Below, one piece after another: positions 1-9,900 of a stretch of DNA of 22,247 nt. A program made the position numbers and the translations under genes. Within the stretch, counting starts at the first letter, position 1; every line of letters begins with the position of its first letter. The notes below the pieces were generated by a model. The model did no database searches. It was given only the letters and a program-made list of their open reading frames with translations, and was not told the origin of the DNA. The DNA lies in the IMG/VR virus record IMGVR_UViG_3300030098_002125, positions 1-22,247 of that record, one strand, 5' to 3'. The stretch comes from a virus.

Positions 1-210
1 GAAGATCTTTATAGTAAAAATGCAATTTTAAAAGAAAAGATTGTCAATATGGAAGCTAAAGTAGAAGCTTTAAATGAAGTTGTTTGCAAGGAATGTAAGC
101 AAATAGAAGCATCTAACGTAGATATGTTAAGTAAGATGGAAGGCATAGAAGTTACATTAGCTGAACATGCTGCTATAATACTTAGATTAAAAGATAGGAT
201 GGGTTTATGA
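1..210 (+). CDS. Truncated coiled-coil protein, C-terminal part only
   Basis: The frame is open from the first base and ends at TGA 208-210, giving 69 residues with the start outside the window. The visible part is rich in Lys, Glu and Leu and looks helical, with heptad-like spacing (KEKIVNMEAKVEALNEVV). A Cys pair, C-K-E-C, sits near the middle and could bind metal or be chance. The stop overlaps the next start in an ATGA junction (207-210), so the two genes are translationally coupled. I do not recognise the family. Its neighbours are small non-structural genes and a nuclease, so a DNA-metabolism or accessory role is more likely than a virion role. Confidence 0.75.
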   Translation, partial: EDLYSKNAILKEKIVNMEAKVEALNEVVCKECKQIEASNVDMLSKMEGIEVTLAEHAAIILRLKDRMGL

Positions 211-422
211 AACAGAAAAAGCCAACTAAGAATGAAGTTAAAACAGTAATAAACAATATGCTTGTTGAAATGTCTCAAATGTCTAGATTTATACAAGGTC
301 TAGATACATCATTTGCTGCTTATTTAGAAATGAAAGGTGAAGATAAAAAGCTTAATGATTTTATTACAAAGAAAATAAAGGAGGCTAAAGATGCCAAGCA
401 AAAGCAAAGCAAAGGGAAATAG
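207..422 (+). CDS. Small helical hypothetical protein, 71 aa
   Basis: A 71-residue protein whose ATG overlaps the upstream stop (ATGA). AGGAT lies about 7 nt before the start. The N-terminus is basic (KQKKPTKNEVK), followed by a predicted helix with several Met residues (MLVEMSQMSRFIQGLD), a short acidic stretch and a very Lys-rich tail (KKIKEAKDAKQKQSKGK). There is no signal peptide or membrane segment. The 3' end overlaps the nuclease gene by 32 nt, so the Lys-rich tail is encoded in DNA that also encodes the Lys-rich nuclease N-terminus. Function is unknown. Small coupled proteins of this shape are common near phage replication genes, and nothing in the sequence shows catalysis. Confidence 0.8.
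   Translation: MKQKKPTKNEVKTVINNMLVEMSQMSRFIQGLDTSFAAYLEMKGEDKKLNDFITKKIKEAKDAKQKQSKGK
378..384 (+). promoter_or_regulatory. Strong ribosome binding site of the resolvase gene
   Basis: AAGGAGG, a full Shine-Dalgarno match, lies 6 nt before the ATG at 391 and inside the upstream gene. It fixes the nuclease start in spite of the 32-nt overlap and shows that the host uses anti-SD pairing. Confidence 0.85.
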
Positions 423-717
423 GTTCGAAAGAGAAATAGTTAAAATAGCTAAAGATCATGGCTTTGAATCGCAAAGAGCTTGGGGATCTAATGGTCAAGC
501 TTTAGGTATGCACGAAGAAGTAGATTTAACTTTAGGAAAGAATCCTAAAATGAAGATACAAGCTAAGTGCAGAAAGAGTATAGCTTCTTATCTTATACCT
601 ACAGAGCATGTAGATGCAGTTGTATGTAAAGAAGATAGAGGAGAACCTTTAATAATAATGAGATTTTCCGATTGGCTAAATATGCATTGGGGAAATTGTA
701 TGGTGGAGGATAAATAA
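391..717 (+). CDS. Hjc-like Holliday junction resolvase / PD-(D/E)XK nuclease
   Basis: This 108-aa protein has the size and motif order of archaeal-Hjc-type resolvases, which cut four-way junctions to resolve recombination and replication intermediates before packaging. After a Lys-rich start come G9-N-R-F-E13-R-E (the usual first acidic residue), then R29-x3-S33 in RAWGSNGQALG, then E-V-D45 (metal-binding Asp) and I-Q57-A-K59, which replaces the usual E-x-K. The Q-x-K form is a known variant of the PD-(D/E)XK fold, so activity is plausible. An Hjc usually has about 120-145 residues, so this one is compact. It could instead be another small nuclease of the same fold. It starts after a perfect SD and ends in a TAATG overlap with the next gene. 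The fold call comes from motif recognition only. Confidence 0.75.
   Translation: MPSKSKAKGNRFEREIVKIAKDHGFESQRAWGSNGQALGMHEEVDLTLGKNPKMKIQAKCRKSIASYLIPTEHVDAVVCKEDRGEPLIIMRFSDWLNMHWGNCMVEDK
705..709 (+). promoter_or_regulatory. Ribosome binding site of the 40-aa gene
   Basis: GGAGG lies 7 nt before the ATG at 717, within the last codons of the nuclease gene. It is the main reason to accept the short reading frame that follows. Confidence 0.65.
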
Positions 718-839
718 TGGCAGTACAGTTGTACCATAAACCTAAAAAAGATAACAATAAACACAATAACAAAAATCTTGAATACAAGATGACAAAATTA
801 ATTAGCCTAATAGAAAGGCTCCTTAATAAGTTAAGTTAA
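717..839 (+). CDS. Small Lys/Asn-rich protein, 40 aa
   Basis: A 40-residue frame whose ATG overlaps the nuclease stop (TAATG) and is preceded by GGAGG at good spacing. The N-terminal half is polar and probably disordered (HKPKKDNNKHNNKN). The C-terminal half is an amphipathic helix (KLISLIERLLNKLS) ending in TAA 837-839. It could be a small regulator, an oligomerising peptide or a membrane-active peptide, and the sequence does not decide. It is the last + strand gene before the convergent structural block, and the hairpin at 850-879 begins 10 nt after its stop. Confidence 0.6.
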   Translation: MAVQLYHKPKKDNNKHNNKNLEYKMTKLISLIERLLNKLS

Positions 840-849
840 TGAATAGCTA

Positions 850-879
850 GGGTAAGGTGGGTTTTAACCTATCTTATCC
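850..879 (+). terminator. Convergent-junction hairpin, likely 3' end of + strand transcripts
   Basis: Bases 850-861 pair with 868-879 in 12 consecutive pairs around a 6-nt loop. Three pairs (852-877, 857-872, 859-870) are G-U in + strand RNA and become A-C mismatches in minus-strand RNA, so the perfect stem belongs to the + transcript. No U-tract follows, so it is not a classic intrinsic terminator. It may block read-through, protect a 3' end or be a processing site. The stop codon of the minus-strand 1038-aa gene (864-866) lies in the loop. Confidence 0.4.
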
Positions 880-3800
880 AATGCTAGTATTACTGATTCT
901 AAATCTCTTTTATTAACGTTTTTCTTTTGAAAAATAGATTTTTTTCTAGACTTTTTCTTTTGGCCTAGCAACCATCTTCTGTTTTCTCTTTGTTGCTTAC
1001 TAGAAAATAATCCTAATTCTAGCCAAATAATATCTCTCAATCCATAACCACCACTATATACATTAGGAGCTGTATATGACACTGACCTTGCTAACTGTGA
1101 ATTTATTCTAGATAAAAAGTCATATGTTTCTTGAACTGTATATTCAGTATTAAACCATTTCTTACCAGTTTTTTTATAAGTTTTAAATGCTGTATCAAAT
1201 GCATTTTCCATTAACGGATCTACTTTGCCGTCTAAATTAGATTTAGCTACCATTTCATATGCGCTCATAATTAAAGGTGCATTAGGACCTAAAAATGTAG
1301 CTCCTCCTTGACCATATGTAGCTTTCATCCAATCTCTTATTAATTCACCATGAGTAAACTTTTGATAAATCTTTCCTGTAGTGTCATTTTTAATTCGGTT
1401 AATTTGATCTTCTGTTATTTCATTCGTAGCTAATTTAGCTTTAACTCTTGCATGTAAATATAAAGCTTTACCTGTTTCCATAACATCGTTTGGCATTAAC
1501 TTTTCAAAATTTGTACCCAATAAAGAGCTACCACCCCATATTAAAGCTTGCAACATAGCAAATCTCATAGGTCTCATAAATTCTTCACTTTGAAAATCCC
1601 CAGCTCTTGCTGCGCCAACATTTTGTTTAGGATTTAATCCCGCCTCTGTTAACCATTTATGCATTAAACTAGTCATTTCAAATCTATAATGTGCAAACTG
1701 ACCTAGCCCTATTTTAGCCATCATAGTAGCTTTATTTTCTTTTCCTGTAACACGTATAGCTTTAGCCTTATTCCAGTTAGAATATTCAAAATGCAAGTCT
1801 AATACACCACTATAAGCTAACTCACCAGCTTTATTTTCAACCCAATCATTCATTATCTTATCAGATTTATTACCATATTTTTCTTTTAAGTCTTTTTCTG
1901 TTATAATATAATCAGATCCTTTTTTAGATAATATATCAGATTCAAATCTTTTTAATATTTGTTGCGATCTCCATGTTCTACTTGTTTGATTTAAATTCAT
2001 AGAAGCTAATGCAAATCCAGCTCTAAAAGTTTTACTTCTATTCCAATCTTCAACTACTTTATGTAACTTGCCAGAAATTCTACCTGCATTTGCAGCAACT
2101 CTAGCTGTTCTTGCACTCCAATTTTCTGAATCTGCTACTTGTAATTCGCCATTTTTATCTACATATAAATCTTTATCTTGAATATAAGATTCTTCTAAAG
2201 CACCTCTACTTTGTGCGCTTACATTTGCGTCTTTACCTGTTGCTATATCAAAAGCATTAGATCTGACAGTTTTTCCATCAAACCATTGTAAACCATACTT
2301 TTTTTGTTGTCTAATTAATTTAGTTTGATTGTCATCTGCTGATCCTACATTCTTATAAAAATTAGGAACGTCTTTGAGCATAGCTTTATATCCAAACTCA
2401 ATAAATTCATAAGCTCTTTGCGTAGCATTTCTTGCTGCAGATCTAACATTTCCACCCATTAATCTAAAATATGTAATAGATTGCATAGTTCTCATTATAT
2501 TTTCTATATGACTACTTCTGTTAGGATCTATCTGTTGTATATCAGTATAAACATCATTAATAAGATCTAGCATCCCATTTGCTGATTCTATTAAATCTTT
2601 TCTACCTTTTTCTTTAGCAGGGTTTAAATGATCACTAACAATAGCTTTATGTGCTTTTGTAAAATTATCCTTAACATGAGTTCTATAGTTAAATATACCT
2701 ACATCACTAACATATTTATTTAAAAAGAAATATGGATCAGCATCATAAACAGGATTAGCTATAGGATTCCTACCCTTTGCTACATTAGTTATGTCATCCC
2801 AACTATTTATTTCAGCTCTTATTTCTTCAGATAGACTTCTATCATGATTTTGTACAGATGATTCTATTTTTTTTATAGTTTTTAATAAACCTAACGAATA
2901 TTGAGACATATAATGTTTAGAAAAAGCTAGTTTACCATTAGTAGAGTATTCATTTGTCTTAAAGCCTAGTTTTAAAAAATCCCTATCTGATGCTAAATTT
3001 TTATAATCAGTAGTTACGCCTTCTTCGTCTATTTGTTTTTGAAATTCTATATTTTTTATTAGTCCTTCTACTTTATCTATAACGCCAGATGCCCATTTAA
3101 CATCTTTTTCTTTAGCCATAGATTTAATTTTTTGCAAACCCCTAACAAGACCTAAAGCTCCTGCCTTTCTAATGTTCTTATAATTTTCTCTCATTTGTTC
3201 TAAAGATTTTCTTTGAATAGGAGTTAATTTAGTTCCATCAGAATTAGTTATTGTTGCAATGTCAGCGCCTTCCATAACGCTATTCATCATTTTAAATGCT
3301 TCACCAGAACCTGTCTCATAAAAGCTTTTTATCATATCTCTATTTTCTCTTAGTTTTTTAGATAAAACTTGTTTATTTTTAAGAGATGGTGATCTTAAAT
3401 ACTGTTGTTGTAAAGATGAATACTCATCATATAAGTTTCTAAGTCTTTTATGCTTGCTCAATTTCTTTTTTAACTTACTAAAAAATCCTTTTTCGCCTGT
3501 ATTTAAAGCTAAATCATTTAAGTTTTGTAGAAATTCATTAACATTCTTAGTAGAATTAACTGTATAATCCCTAAAGAATGATGTTTCATTTACTAAATTC
3601 TTTTCAAATCTTTGCAACTCAGGAAAGTTTTGCATAGCTCTTCTAGGCAAATGAAATTTAGATGCAAAAATACCTTTAGGTTTAGAAACTAAATTGTCAT
3701 AGTATTTTAATCCAAGCTCAAATCTTCTAACGTGCTTGTAGTTTACAGGAAATTCAGATGGGTTTATACTAGGTAGCTTTGTATATTTTTTCCAAAGCCA

Positions 3801-3980
3801 TTCAAATGTTTCTGGATTATTATAATTAGCATCTTTAATATTTTTATAAGCTCCTGATGCAAAATCTTTAGCTATTGATTCCATCTTATTAGCTATATTA
3901 TTTTTATCTTCAGGACTTAAATCTTTGTCCCCTTCTAGTTTTTTTCTAAAAGGATTTAATCCACATAACCATGTACTCAT
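864..3980 (-). CDS. Large polyvalent-protein-like virion protein, 1038 aa (putative ejected protein)
   Basis: This is the last gene of the leftward structural block, starting 9 nt after the giant gene ends and preceded by AAGGA. The protein is almost entirely helical, with long Lys-rich segments in the first 350 residues. The second half has a pattern I associate with the C-terminal parts of very large 'polyvalent' phage and mobile-element proteins: LMGGNVRSAARNATQ (about 507-521), an E-D-W-N-R-S-K-T-F segment (W646), FEYSNWNKAKA (W736) and LGQFAHYRFEMTSL (about 760-775). The C-terminus is strongly basic (GQKKKSRKKSIFQKK). No hydrolase or protease motif (such as HExxH) was found. Its position next to the putative polymerase suggests that it is packaged and injected, acting with the polymerase or forming part of the genome-delivery channel. 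Another structural role is possible. Coding status is certain and function is inferred. Confidence 0.7.
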   Translation of the reverse strand: MSTWLCGLNPFRKKLEGDKDLSPEDKNNIANKMESIAKDFASGAYKNIKDANYNNPETFEWLWKKYTKLPSINPSEFPVNYKHVRRFELGLKYYDNLVSKPKGIFASKFHLPRRAMQNFPELQRFEKNLVNETSFFRDYTVNSTKNVNEFLQNLNDLALNTGEKGFFSKLKKKLSKHKRLRNLYDEYSSLQQQYLRSPSLKNKQVLSKKLRENRDMIKSFYETGSGEAFKMMNSVMEGADIATITNSDGTKLTPIQRKSLEQMRENYKNIRKAGALGLVRGLQKIKSMAKEKDVKWASGVIDKVEGLIKNIEFQKQIDEEGVTTDYKNLASDRDFLKLGFKTNEYSTNGKLAFSKHYMSQYSLGLLKTIKKIESSVQNHDRSLSEEIRAEINSWDDITNVAKGRNPIANPVYDADPYFFLNKYVSDVGIFNYRTHVKDNFTKAHKAIVSDHLNPAKEKGRKDLIESANGMLDLINDVYTDIQQIDPNRSSHIENIMRTMQSITYFRLMGGNVRSAARNATQRAYEFIEFGYKAMLKDVPNFYKNVGSADDNQTKLIRQQKKYGLQWFDGKTVRSNAFDIATGKDANVSAQSRGALEESYIQDKDLYVDKNGELQVADSENWSARTARVAANAGRISGKLHKVVEDWNRSKTFRAGFALASMNLNQTSRTWRSQQILKRFESDILSKKGSDYIITEKDLKEKYGNKSDKIMNDWVENKAGELAYSGVLDLHFEYSNWNKAKAIRVTGKENKATMMAKIGLGQFAHYRFEMTSLMHKWLTEAGLNPKQNVGAARAGDFQSEEFMRPMRFAMLQALIWGGSSLLGTNFEKLMPNDVMETGKALYLHARVKAKLATNEITEDQINRIKNDTTGKIYQKFTHGELIRDWMKATYGQGGATFLGPNAPLIMSAYEMVAKSNLDGKVDPLMENAFDTAFKTYKKTGKKWFNTEYTVQETYDFLSRINSQLARSVSYTAPNVYSGGYGLRDIIWLELGLFSSKQQRENRRWLLGQKKKSRKKSIFQKKNVNKRDLESVILALDKIG

Positions 3981-3989
3981 AAATATTCC

Positions 3990-6900
3990 TTATTTACTTT
4001 TATAACAACTAAATTTATCTCTAACCATAGAGGTGACATCTTGCCTAATGCCTTTTCTTTCGCCCATATCTTTATTATTTATAGCATCTACTTCACTAAC
4101 AAATACTTTTTTAGTTCCAAAGTTTCTTAAATTGCCATCTTTACCTTGAACGTATTCAGTTTTGCCCCATTGTTTATCTATAGGTATATTAGCAGCTTCC
4201 ATAACTTTTGATGCTTTGTATAATATAACAGGATCTACACTTTTACCTGATGTTGCATAATCTATCATAACTCTTGCAGCATCTTTTTGTATCTTATCTT
4301 GCACATCTCTTTTGTTAAATATATCTTGATTTAAATACTTTTGACTAGTCATAAAGCCATCTAAACTAGCAGGTTCTGTATACATATTAGATGTTATATA
4401 GTCAACATTTACATTAGGATTTTGCGCAGACATAAAATGTGCATTTTTTAAGAAGTTAATATCATCTAATAATTCATTTGCAAAGTCTTTATAACCACTT
4501 TTAGGTTTAAACTCTCCAGATCCAATACTAGCTAATAATCCCATAATAGGCTCATGTAAGCTATTTTGTGTATATACATAATCAAATACAGCTTTTTTAC
4601 TTTGATTGTCTGTTATGCTCCTTATTGATATTCTATTATTAGATACATTAGGAACTAACATTCTTAATATTATAGCTTTTCTTTCTACATCAGATAGTTC
4701 TAAATTATTAAATATATTATCATATAAAGCTTGTCTTCTCTCTATTACATAGTCTTCAATACTAGTTCGCTCAGCTGTTCTTTTATCATTAAGCTTTATT
4801 ACTTCGCTTATAATTTTATTGTATTTTTCTTTAATATATGTATTAGCTTCATAAGAAGATATTCTTTTCATAACATTATTATTATCTCTTATAACAGGCA
4901 AACCTGCAAAAGCTTCAAATAAAACTCTAAGACCTCTTTGCTCTTCTCCATTAGTTACTTCAAACCTTCTACCATTTTTTATAGCTTTATCTTTAGATCC
5001 TATAACTTGTACATTTCTTCTTCCTGGTCTAATAACTTCCTTTATTTTACCAACAGGGTTTATTATAACAACAGGCACTTTTTCATAATTTTTGTAATCA
5101 CCTACACGTGAAAACTTAACAGGTACAGTTTTAGGAGGTTTGTTAAATTCTTCTCCCATCATATAAGATGCAGACTCTTCCATCATTATTCTTAAATCTT
5201 GAACTCTAGCTAACTTTTTATTTAAAGATTCCAATTCTTTGCTTGGTTCTGTAGACTTTTCAAATCTTTTTAACTTGTCTATTTCAAACTCTAAAGCTGT
5301 TTCTCTAGTCTTTAAATCTATTATTTTTAAATATTTAGATTCATCAGCTACAAACTCATTTAGAGCCATATTAAACATTTTATTGTATCGTTCTGTTGCT
5401 GTAGTTCCTGGGATATTAGCATAACCATTTTCTAAGTATTCTATTATTTCATCTTGCGTAGACCTAGCTTGACTAGAGCCACCTTCAGAATTTAATTTAT
5501 TTTGATACAGCTCATGCATAGATTTCATAGCTATATCATAAGGATTAGATGAATTTGCAAAGTAATCTTTTGCAGCTTGTAATCCAGGTTGCATATCTAT
5601 TCTAGGATCTATTCCCCATTTTTGAGTAGGAAGTATAGTTTTTTTGACAAACTCTACAAAAGCATTATTATAGCTTTCTAGTGATGCAGCTCTACTTTGA
5701 CCAGAAGGATCAGTTTCCATACCTTGATTGTATTTTAAATATTTATTTAATGGTACTATTAATCTATTTCTAACAGCTTCTACTATTGGTCTATTTGCAG
5801 GCGCATCTACATTAAAATCATCTGATTGTATTTTTATAAAATCACCTTTTTCATTTCTATATCCTAATTCAAATATACCATCTGCACCAAACATAACTTT
5901 AGTTTGCATATCTGTTATAGCTTCAAAGCTAGCATCAAATTTAGAAGGAAGTTTATCATAAATATCTATAAACTTAATAGCTAATTTACCAATATTATCT
6001 ACAGTAGTTATATATTTTGCACCTGTATTTAGTCTTAGTTCCATAGTTTTAACTTTAGGTCCTAATCTATTAGTTTCCATTGTTAATACTGTAGAGTTTC
6101 TTCTAAACATATTAGATAAATATGTAGCTGTTTGATGCATTTTTACAAATTGACCTTTAGCATTGTTTACTTCAGTAACTAACATGTCTGTAGTAGGATC
6201 AGCATCAAATAAGTTTACAATAGTATTTGCATATGAATTAGGACTATCTATATTAGGATCAAATATTTCATTTATCTTTCCATCTATATTGTTAGTTCCT
6301 TCTATATATCCACCTATTCTACCTGCTTCTCTCCAAAATCTTCCAGGTGCAGCTACATAATTAAATGATTTGTCAAAGTCAAAATCAGCATCTTGTGGTT
6401 TTATAGCATCACTATGATTCATTCTACTTACATTACCAGAGTTCTTATCTACATGCGATCTTTTGACACCACCAACTTCTTCAACTGCCATTTTACTTAT
6501 AACAACATCACCCATCATATTTCTAGGCTGTCTACTATTTAACATGCCAATAGCCATATTTTTGTCAAACTCTTTTATTATTAAATTAGCATCATTTAAT
6601 GTTGTATGCGTATCAATTAATAAATCACCATTAGCATCTTTTTGCGATAATGCATCTGATTCTTTTTTTATAGCATTGTCGTAAGTCTTTTTGTTAGCTT
6701 TTTTATCGCCTTTTAATATTGTTCTTGTATCTATATCTATAAGATTACCACTCTCATCAATATACCTACCTTCTACTTGTAAATATTTCTTTCTATCTAC
6801 ATTAAAAAAGTATGCATCTGCTGTTCTTGAACTACCATTTTCAGCTGTATAGCTAACTCTTTGTATTATAGCATTATGAGCTGTATTTGTAGCAGGATTA

Positions 6901-9900
6901 TCGCTTGGTATAAATTTCTTTTGAGCTGCAAAATATGAAGGTAAAAATTCTCCAAAGTATTGTACTGTAGGCCTATCTCCTACCTTAGATCTTACTGTAA
7001 TGTCAAGATTACCCATGTCTGCTGTCATAACATCTAAAGAACCATTTTCAACTTGACCACCAGCTATATTTCCATTATTCATAAAGTAGCCTATTAAATT
7101 GTCGTTTAAACGCTTAATAGCCCAGGGCTCTAGTAATAACCCATTTCTTGCTAAAACTGATGATATAGCGCTATTTATAGACGCAGGATCACCACTATCT
7201 GCTCTAGCACCAAATACTTTCTGCGCTAAGCCTGTTCTAAAGTAAGGATTGTTATAGCTATTTTGTATTCCTGCATTTAAATTGTTTATTTTTTGATCTA
7301 AATTTATCCACTCTCTTATTCCTGAGTTATTTGCCATATGAACTGCAGCATTTGCACCTACTAAAGGATTGTGTTCTTTAGATATAGTTCTTAAACTTAA
7401 AGCTTCTAATGGTATTTCTACCAATCTGTTTGGATCTGTTATGTTAGCTCTATTGGTTATATAGCTATCCCAATTTTGATCAAGATTATCTGTACCTTTA
7501 ACACCTGAATAGTTGTTATCATTATATTGCTCACCTGCTTTTGGTTTAATAGAATTAATTTTATTAGCAGATTTAAAAGTTATGGCATCTATTTTTAAGT
7601 CTTTCATTATGTCGTCTAACAATGGATTATATTTAAATGCTGTTTTTCCAAACCATTCTTGCACTCTTCCATATGTACTGCTAGATTTATCAATGTCTAC
7701 TACAGAATGTGTTATTGTAGGTTTTATTCCTCCAGATTTAAACCCTGTAACTTTATTATTTATATCTGTTCTAACCATTTTAGGACTCAATCCTATCATA
7801 GCTAAAGATGCTAAATAAAAATCTTTAGAAACAAACATTTCTCCGTCTACTATAGATTTAGTAACTTCTGATATTCTTTTAATCTCTCTATCATATGTAT
7901 CTTGATCAATAAGTTTATTAGCAAGCTTATCATCTAAAGATTTAGTAGCTCTATCTAAAGAACTAAATATATTGCCTAGTTGATTTCCATTTGCATCTGT
8001 TAATATAGCTTCATCATCTATTGATAAAGTTTTTAATTTTCTAAAGTTACCATTTGCATCAGGAGTAACCCAATCTTTTATATCTTCATATACGCTTTTG
8101 TATAAATCGGAACTAGCATTTTTATATATTACCCCTGTTTTAGCTCTATTGCTTTCTGTTGGTATATACCCATTTTTAGTTTCATTTAACTTATCTCTTT
8201 TAAATCTATTCTTTATATATTTATGATTTAAGTCTATTTCTTCTACTCCAACAACTTTATCTATAGCTCCTGGCATATTTAAAATCATTCTAGTTAACTT
8301 AATAGCTTCTACTACAGAATCATCACCATTAGATAAGTTTCTTATATTGTTTAGCTTTTTAAGTATATTAGCATGTTTTTCTAATGTTACATTGCCATCA
8401 AGTATAGCTTCTAAAGTCTTAAACATTAATCCGTCTTTACCAAATTGCTCTTTAATGTTGTCATGCAAAGAACCTTTAAATTTATCTACTCTAACTACTA
8501 TAGAAGTTGATTCATTCATAGGTATTATTCTATATCGCTCTACCTGATCAGCTTGTGAAAAGTTTGTCCTTTTAATCTCTTCAATAGTGTCTGTTTTATA
8601 AAGCTCTGACTTTCCTTTTGCATTGCTTATTTTAAATCTACCACTTTGCAAGCTAGTGTTATAATCTAATAACTTATTACCATTTATATCTCTTATAACA
8701 TTTCCATTTTTATCTACACCACTTCTTTCAGCTAGGTATATAAAATCTTGATTAGGATCTAAAGCTTTTATAATTCCACCAAATCCTCTATCTGATGTCT
8801 CTCCTATAACTTTATACCCTTGATGTAATTTATTGTTTTTAATGTCTATTTTTACTGTTTTAATAGGTATTTTAGAAAAGTATCCCGAAACTACAGAATA
8901 CAAATCGCTATCCATTTCAGCTTGGCTAGGTCTACTAGCTTCATTCATGGCCATTACTTCTGATTGCATTCTTATTTTTATAGGATCAACAATTAGTTTA
9001 TTAAAATTATCATTATCTAATGCGACATCACCTGATAAATTTTTAAGAGTTTGTACAGCTTTAAATGCTTGTGACATTAATTGTTGATTAGACTTTAAAG
9101 TTTCTGGCAATCTATATATATCACCTAGAACATCTTCAGCAAACTTATTTATATCTGCAGATGCTATTCTTCCTGTCCTATCTATGTCAAATATCTTATC
9201 TAAATCACTAGTAGATATTTTATATTTTGTAGAAAATTGAGCTGTAGTAAGTTTAGTTATTTTATCTTGTATATCTTTTTCAGGTATATTATAATTAGAT
9301 ATTTCTTCTTTAATAAAGTCTTGTATATTGGCTTCGCTTAAAACTATTTGTCTAGCTTCGCTTTGTATATCTGTAGATATTTTAACTATCTGTCTTGCAT
9401 ACTCTAATCTATCTGAATTTTTAGGGTTATAAGAAAGCATGTTTAGTATATTTCTTATATCACTTTCTTTTTTGCTAGCAGCCCTCAATACATAAGGATT
9501 ATTTTCTATTAAAGCTGTCTTTAGTGTCTTTCTTAAATTTAATGTAGCTTTTTTATTGTTATATAATTCTGATAATTGCTTACTGTACCTATCTTTAATA
9601 TTTGTGTCTAAGTTATCTGCACCCATTAGAATGTTTTCTATTAGCAATATATCTTTTTCCATTTGTGAAAGATTTTTATCAAGCACATCTACAGTAGCTC
9701 TAGCTTTACCATTAGACCAGTTATCCATAGCAGCTTCACCAGTAGCTAATGATTTTTGTAAAGACTTAATCCAGTCACCGTCTTTTGCTTGTAATACAGT
9801 ATCGTCAAATCCTACAGGAGCTTTAGCTAATTCTACCTTATTGACAATTTCTTCATAGTGTTCTTTAAGCCTTTTAAACATTTCAGGACTAATACTATTG

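Noticed and set aside
9-296. Hydrophobic 95-aa minus-strand frame at the left end
   Set aside because: It is antisense to two coupled + strand genes with SD signals and has no ribosome binding site of its own; the hydrophobicity arises from the complement of Lys/Glu-rich codons.
599-787. 62-aa minus-strand frame with a signal-peptide-like Leu-rich start
   Set aside because: It is antisense to the nuclease and the 40-aa gene, with no clear SD. Leu-rich sequence is expected opposite Lys-rich codons.
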